DNA of 5,128 bases from an uncultured Demequina sp. (GTDB taxonomy: Bacteria > Actinomycetota > Actinomycetes > Actinomycetales > Demequinaceae), in contig CALALQ010000121.1 in NCBI GenBank assembly GCA_937925595.1, positions 1 through 5,128 on the forward strand. Reading direction: 5' to 3'. The notes beneath the pieces were generated by a model, which saw nothing but the letters and a program-made list of their open reading frames with translations, searched no databases and was not told the origin of the DNA. Shown here in pieces: positions 1 to 5,128 of the stretch. How positions within the stretch are numbered: position 1 is the stretch's first letter; each line of letters starts with the position of its first letter. The position numbers were made by a program, and so were the translations under genes.

Positions 1-1
1 G

Positions 2-217
2 AAGACCGCGTACTTCGCGAAGCTGCGCGAGGTGCTGCAGGACCCCAAGCATCGTGAGCCGCACGACATCTACCCGCCTGCCCTCGAGGTCGTGAAGGAC
101 GTGGTCAAGCACAAGGCGGGCGTGGTGCGCTCTGCCGGAGGCGCGAACTACTACGACTACACGCCGGCAGGACTCCAGGTTCCGCAGTGGCGAGGAGCAC
201 CAGTCCTCGAGCACTAG
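2..217 (+). CDS. 3' end of an unrecognised protein-coding gene (partial)
   Basis: The frame is open from the first bases of the window to a TAG stop, giving the last 71 residues of a protein whose start lies outside. Most codons end in G or C, as in rpoB downstream, so it looks genuinely coding; the last twenty or so codons are less biased (GGA, GCA, CGA, CCA). The visible tail is hydrophilic and mixed-charge, with a YYDYTP stretch and no membrane segment, coiled coil or metal-binding cluster that I can see. I do not recognise the family and assign no function. It is not ribosomal protein L7/L12 (rplL), whose alanine/lysine-rich C-terminus is very different and which often precedes rpoB. A GTG at 32 could serve as a start, but the frame continues upstream without a stop, so an internal position is more likely. 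A strong hairpin ten bases after the stop probably ends its transcript. Confidence 0.72.
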   Translation, partial: KTAYFAKLREVLQDPKHREPHDIYPPALEVVKDVVKHKAGVVRSAGGANYYDYTPAGLQVPQWRGAPVLEH

Positions 218-226
218 CGCTCAGGC

Positions 227-283
227 GGCCGGGCCGTGTCGACGGGCAGTCTAGGGGACCCCTGTCGGTGCGGCCCGGCCTTT
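227..283 (+). terminator. Intrinsic terminator after the upstream gene
   Basis: GGCCGGGCCG at 227-236 is exactly complementary to CGGCCCGGCC at 271-280. The stem continues inward through three G-U pairs and four Watson-Crick pairs (237-243 with 264-270), about 17 continuous pairs, and can gain three more at 244-246 with 261-263. The right arm is followed by only TTT (281-283), then GCCC. A long GC-rich stem with a short or absent U-tract is common for terminators in high-GC Actinobacteria. It begins ten bases after the upstream stop codon, where a terminator for that gene is expected. Confidence 0.82.
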
Positions 284-292
284 GCCCAGCGT

Positions 293-341
293 GCCCGACG
301 CTAAGGTCACGTTTTCCCCAAACGTCACCGCAGCGTCGGGC
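293..341. terminator. Second strong stem-loop; backup terminator or operator
   Basis: The outer arms CCCGACGCT (294-302) and AGCGTCGGG (332-340) are perfect complements, with a further G-C pair at 293/341. Inside lie a two-base internal loop (AA/GC), GGT pairing with ACC, one C-C mismatch, and ACGTTT (309-314) pairing with AAACGT (320-325) around a TCCCC loop: about 19 pairs in all. No U-tract follows on either strand, so it would be a U-less terminator if it terminates. It starts about a dozen bases after the first hairpin, which suits a tandem terminator. The AT-richer core could instead be a binding site for a dimeric regulator. The structure is clear; its role is inferred. Confidence 0.5.
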
Positions 342-402
342 GGCGGGTGTAGCGTGGTCGCGAGCGACGGCGCGGGGGAGTGGCGCAGGCGCTCGGCGTG
401 GC

Positions 403-431
403 GACTGGACAGCGTGGTCCAGGACTGGACA
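403..431. repeat. CTGGAC / GTCCAG repeat cluster at the promoter
   Basis: Three hexamers lie close together: CTGGAC at 405-410, its exact complement GTCCAG at 417-422, and CTGGAC again at 425-430. The first two form a perfect palindrome with a six-base spacer. The first and third sit in a 9-base direct repeat, GACTGGACA, at 403-411 and 423-431, with a period of 20 bases, about two helical turns. The last copy contains the candidate -35 element TGGACA. The arrangement could be an operator for a dimeric or cooperatively binding regulator, or two overlapping promoter elements. I do not recognise it as the site of a known regulator. Confidence 0.5.
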
Positions 432-454
432 ATTGCGCGCGCGCCGAGTACGCT
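426..454 (+). promoter_or_regulatory. Candidate rpoB promoter, housekeeping-sigma type
   Basis: TGGACA (426-431) matches the TTGACA -35 consensus at five of six positions. It is separated by 17 bases, the optimal spacing, from TACGCT (449-454), which fits the TAnnnT -10 pattern used by principal sigma factors of Actinobacteria. Initiation would fall near 459-462 and give a leader of about 130 nt before rpoB. The spacer contains an uninterrupted alternating tract of five GC dinucleotides (435-444), and the -10 overlaps the 8-base palindrome CGCTAGCG (451-458). A weaker alternative 20 bases upstream would use TGGACA (406-411) with GACAAT (428-433, spacer 16). No transcript start is known from the sequence itself. 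Confidence 0.52.
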
Positions 455-494
455 AGCGATTTGCGCTGTCTATTGCCCTGCCCTCATATGCCTA

Positions 495-532
495 CCTGGC
501 GTGCGCCTGCTGTCTGGCAGTAACGCCCCAGG
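495..532 (+). other. Possible stem-loop in the rpoB leader
   Basis: CCTGG (495-499) can pair with CCAGG (528-532), CGT (500-502) with ACG (523-525) leaving a two-base bulge, and CTGC (507-510) with GCAG (517-520) around a TGTCTG loop, with a four-by-two internal loop between the last two helices. That is about twelve pairs in three short helices. It lies inside the predicted leader, about 60 bases before the start codon. It could affect RNA stability or leader processing, but imperfect stems of this size are frequent in GC-rich DNA. Confidence 0.3.
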
Positions 533-556
533 ATCCGGTGGAGCCGCGGCTACGAC

Positions 557-571
557 TCGTGTATTGCACGA
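557..571 (+). other. Small hairpin just before the rpoB ribosome binding site
   Basis: TCGTG (557-561) and CACGA (567-571) are exact complements flanking the five-base loop TATTG. The hairpin ends only about ten bases before the ribosome binding site, and the sequence between (ACAAAAGGG) is purine-rich and probably unpaired. It may leave the binding site exposed or be a leader-processing site. With only five pairs it may be chance. Confidence 0.25.
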
Positions 572-577
572 ACAAAA

Positions 578-592
578 GGGAAGGAACCCCCC

Positions 593-595
<3 letters not shown>
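578..595 (+). promoter_or_regulatory. rpoB ribosome binding site with TTG start
   Basis: The purine run GGGAAGGA (578-585) contains AAGGA, complementary to the 3' end of 16S rRNA. It ends seven bases before TTG at 593-595, with a run of six C between (587-592). The good spacing, and the match of the encoded N-terminus (MAASRT, then NRISFAQL) to actinobacterial RpoB starts, decide in favour of this rare start codon. No in-frame ATG or GTG nearby gives a better fit. Confidence 0.82.
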
Positions 596-4066
<3,471 letters not shown>

Positions 4067-4079
4067 ACGACTGCTGAGA

Positions 4080-4085
4080 AGAGGA
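4080..4085 (+). promoter_or_regulatory. rpoC ribosome binding site in the rpoB-rpoC gap
   Basis: AGAGGA lies ten bases before the rpoC ATG and is the only Shine-Dalgarno-like sequence in the 29-base gap between the two genes. The spacing is slightly long but workable. I see no terminator or promoter in this gap, which fits one rpoBC transcript. Confidence 0.7.
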
Positions 4086-4095
4086 ATTCACAAGA

Positions 4096-5128
<1,033 letters not shown>

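Larger units (their letters stand above)
218..592. other. 375-bp non-coding region before rpoB
   Basis: This gap between the upstream gene and rpoB has no convincing gene: the frames open across it lack ribosome binding sites and recognisable products, and one simply runs out of frame into rpoB. In order it holds a terminator hairpin, a second strong stem-loop, a cluster of short direct and inverted repeats, a candidate sigma-A-type promoter, a leader of about 130 nt with two possible stem-loops, and the rpoB ribosome binding site. Between 342 and 402 I see only GC-rich sequence with one copy of the 9-mer AGCGTGGTC (351-359), which recurs at 411-419. The gap most likely carries the transcription signals that separate rpoBC from its neighbour. 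Confidence 0.8.

Noticed and set aside
461..489. Second promoter TTGCGC, 17 bp, TCATAT
   Set aside because: The -10 lacks the key A at position 2 and matches the consensus poorly; the promoter at 426-454 is better.
543..550. Palindrome GCCGCGGC in the rpoB leader as a regulator site
   Set aside because: Eight-base GC palindromes are expected by chance in DNA this GC-rich, and nothing nearby repeats it.
4067..4095. Possible separate promoter or terminator between rpoB and rpoC
   Set aside because: The 29-base gap has no hairpin and no -35/-10 pair, only a ribosome binding site.

Overview
The window is a housekeeping locus from a high-GC Gram-positive bacterium (Actinomycetota). It holds the RNA polymerase beta-subunit gene rpoB complete, the first 344 codons of the beta-prime gene rpoC, and the 3' end of an unrecognised gene upstream. 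The lineage call rests on the strong G/C preference at third codon positions, RpoB and RpoC that read almost colinearly with remembered actinobacterial homologues (Streptomyces, Mycobacterium), a TTG-started RpoB, and the long charged helical insert near the RpoC N-terminus that is typical of Actinobacteria. Details of RpoB resemble Micrococcales-type sequences, but I would not name a family or genus from this alone.

Layout, all on the + strand. Bases 2-217: C-terminal 71 codons of a protein I cannot identify; it is not rplL, the usual gene before rpoB. Bases 218-592: a 375-bp non-coding region. It has a long GC-rich terminator hairpin (227-283), a second strong stem-loop (293-341), and a cluster of CTGGAC/GTCCAG repeats (405-430) that ends in a candidate promoter (TGGACA, 17 bp, TACGCT at 426-454). 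A predicted leader of about 130 nt follows, with two possible stem-loops (495-532, 557-571), and a purine-rich ribosome binding site precedes the TTG start. Bases 593-4066: rpoB, 1157 codons. Bases 4067-4095: a 29-bp gap with a ribosome binding site. Bases 4096-5128: rpoC, cut by the window end inside the lid/clamp-helix region.

RpoB and RpoC together form the catalytic core of RNA polymerase, and their tight spacing supports cotranscription. The terminator plus candidate promoter suggests that rpoBC here can be transcribed independently of the upstream gene.

I see no mobile element, CRISPR array, tRNA, rRNA or novel gene system. The coding part is ordinary. The parts worth a second look are the structured intergenic region, the unrecognised upstream gene, and a few RpoB substitutions at usually conserved positions. 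The rifampicin-binding region is wild type, so rifampicin susceptibility at the target level is predicted.
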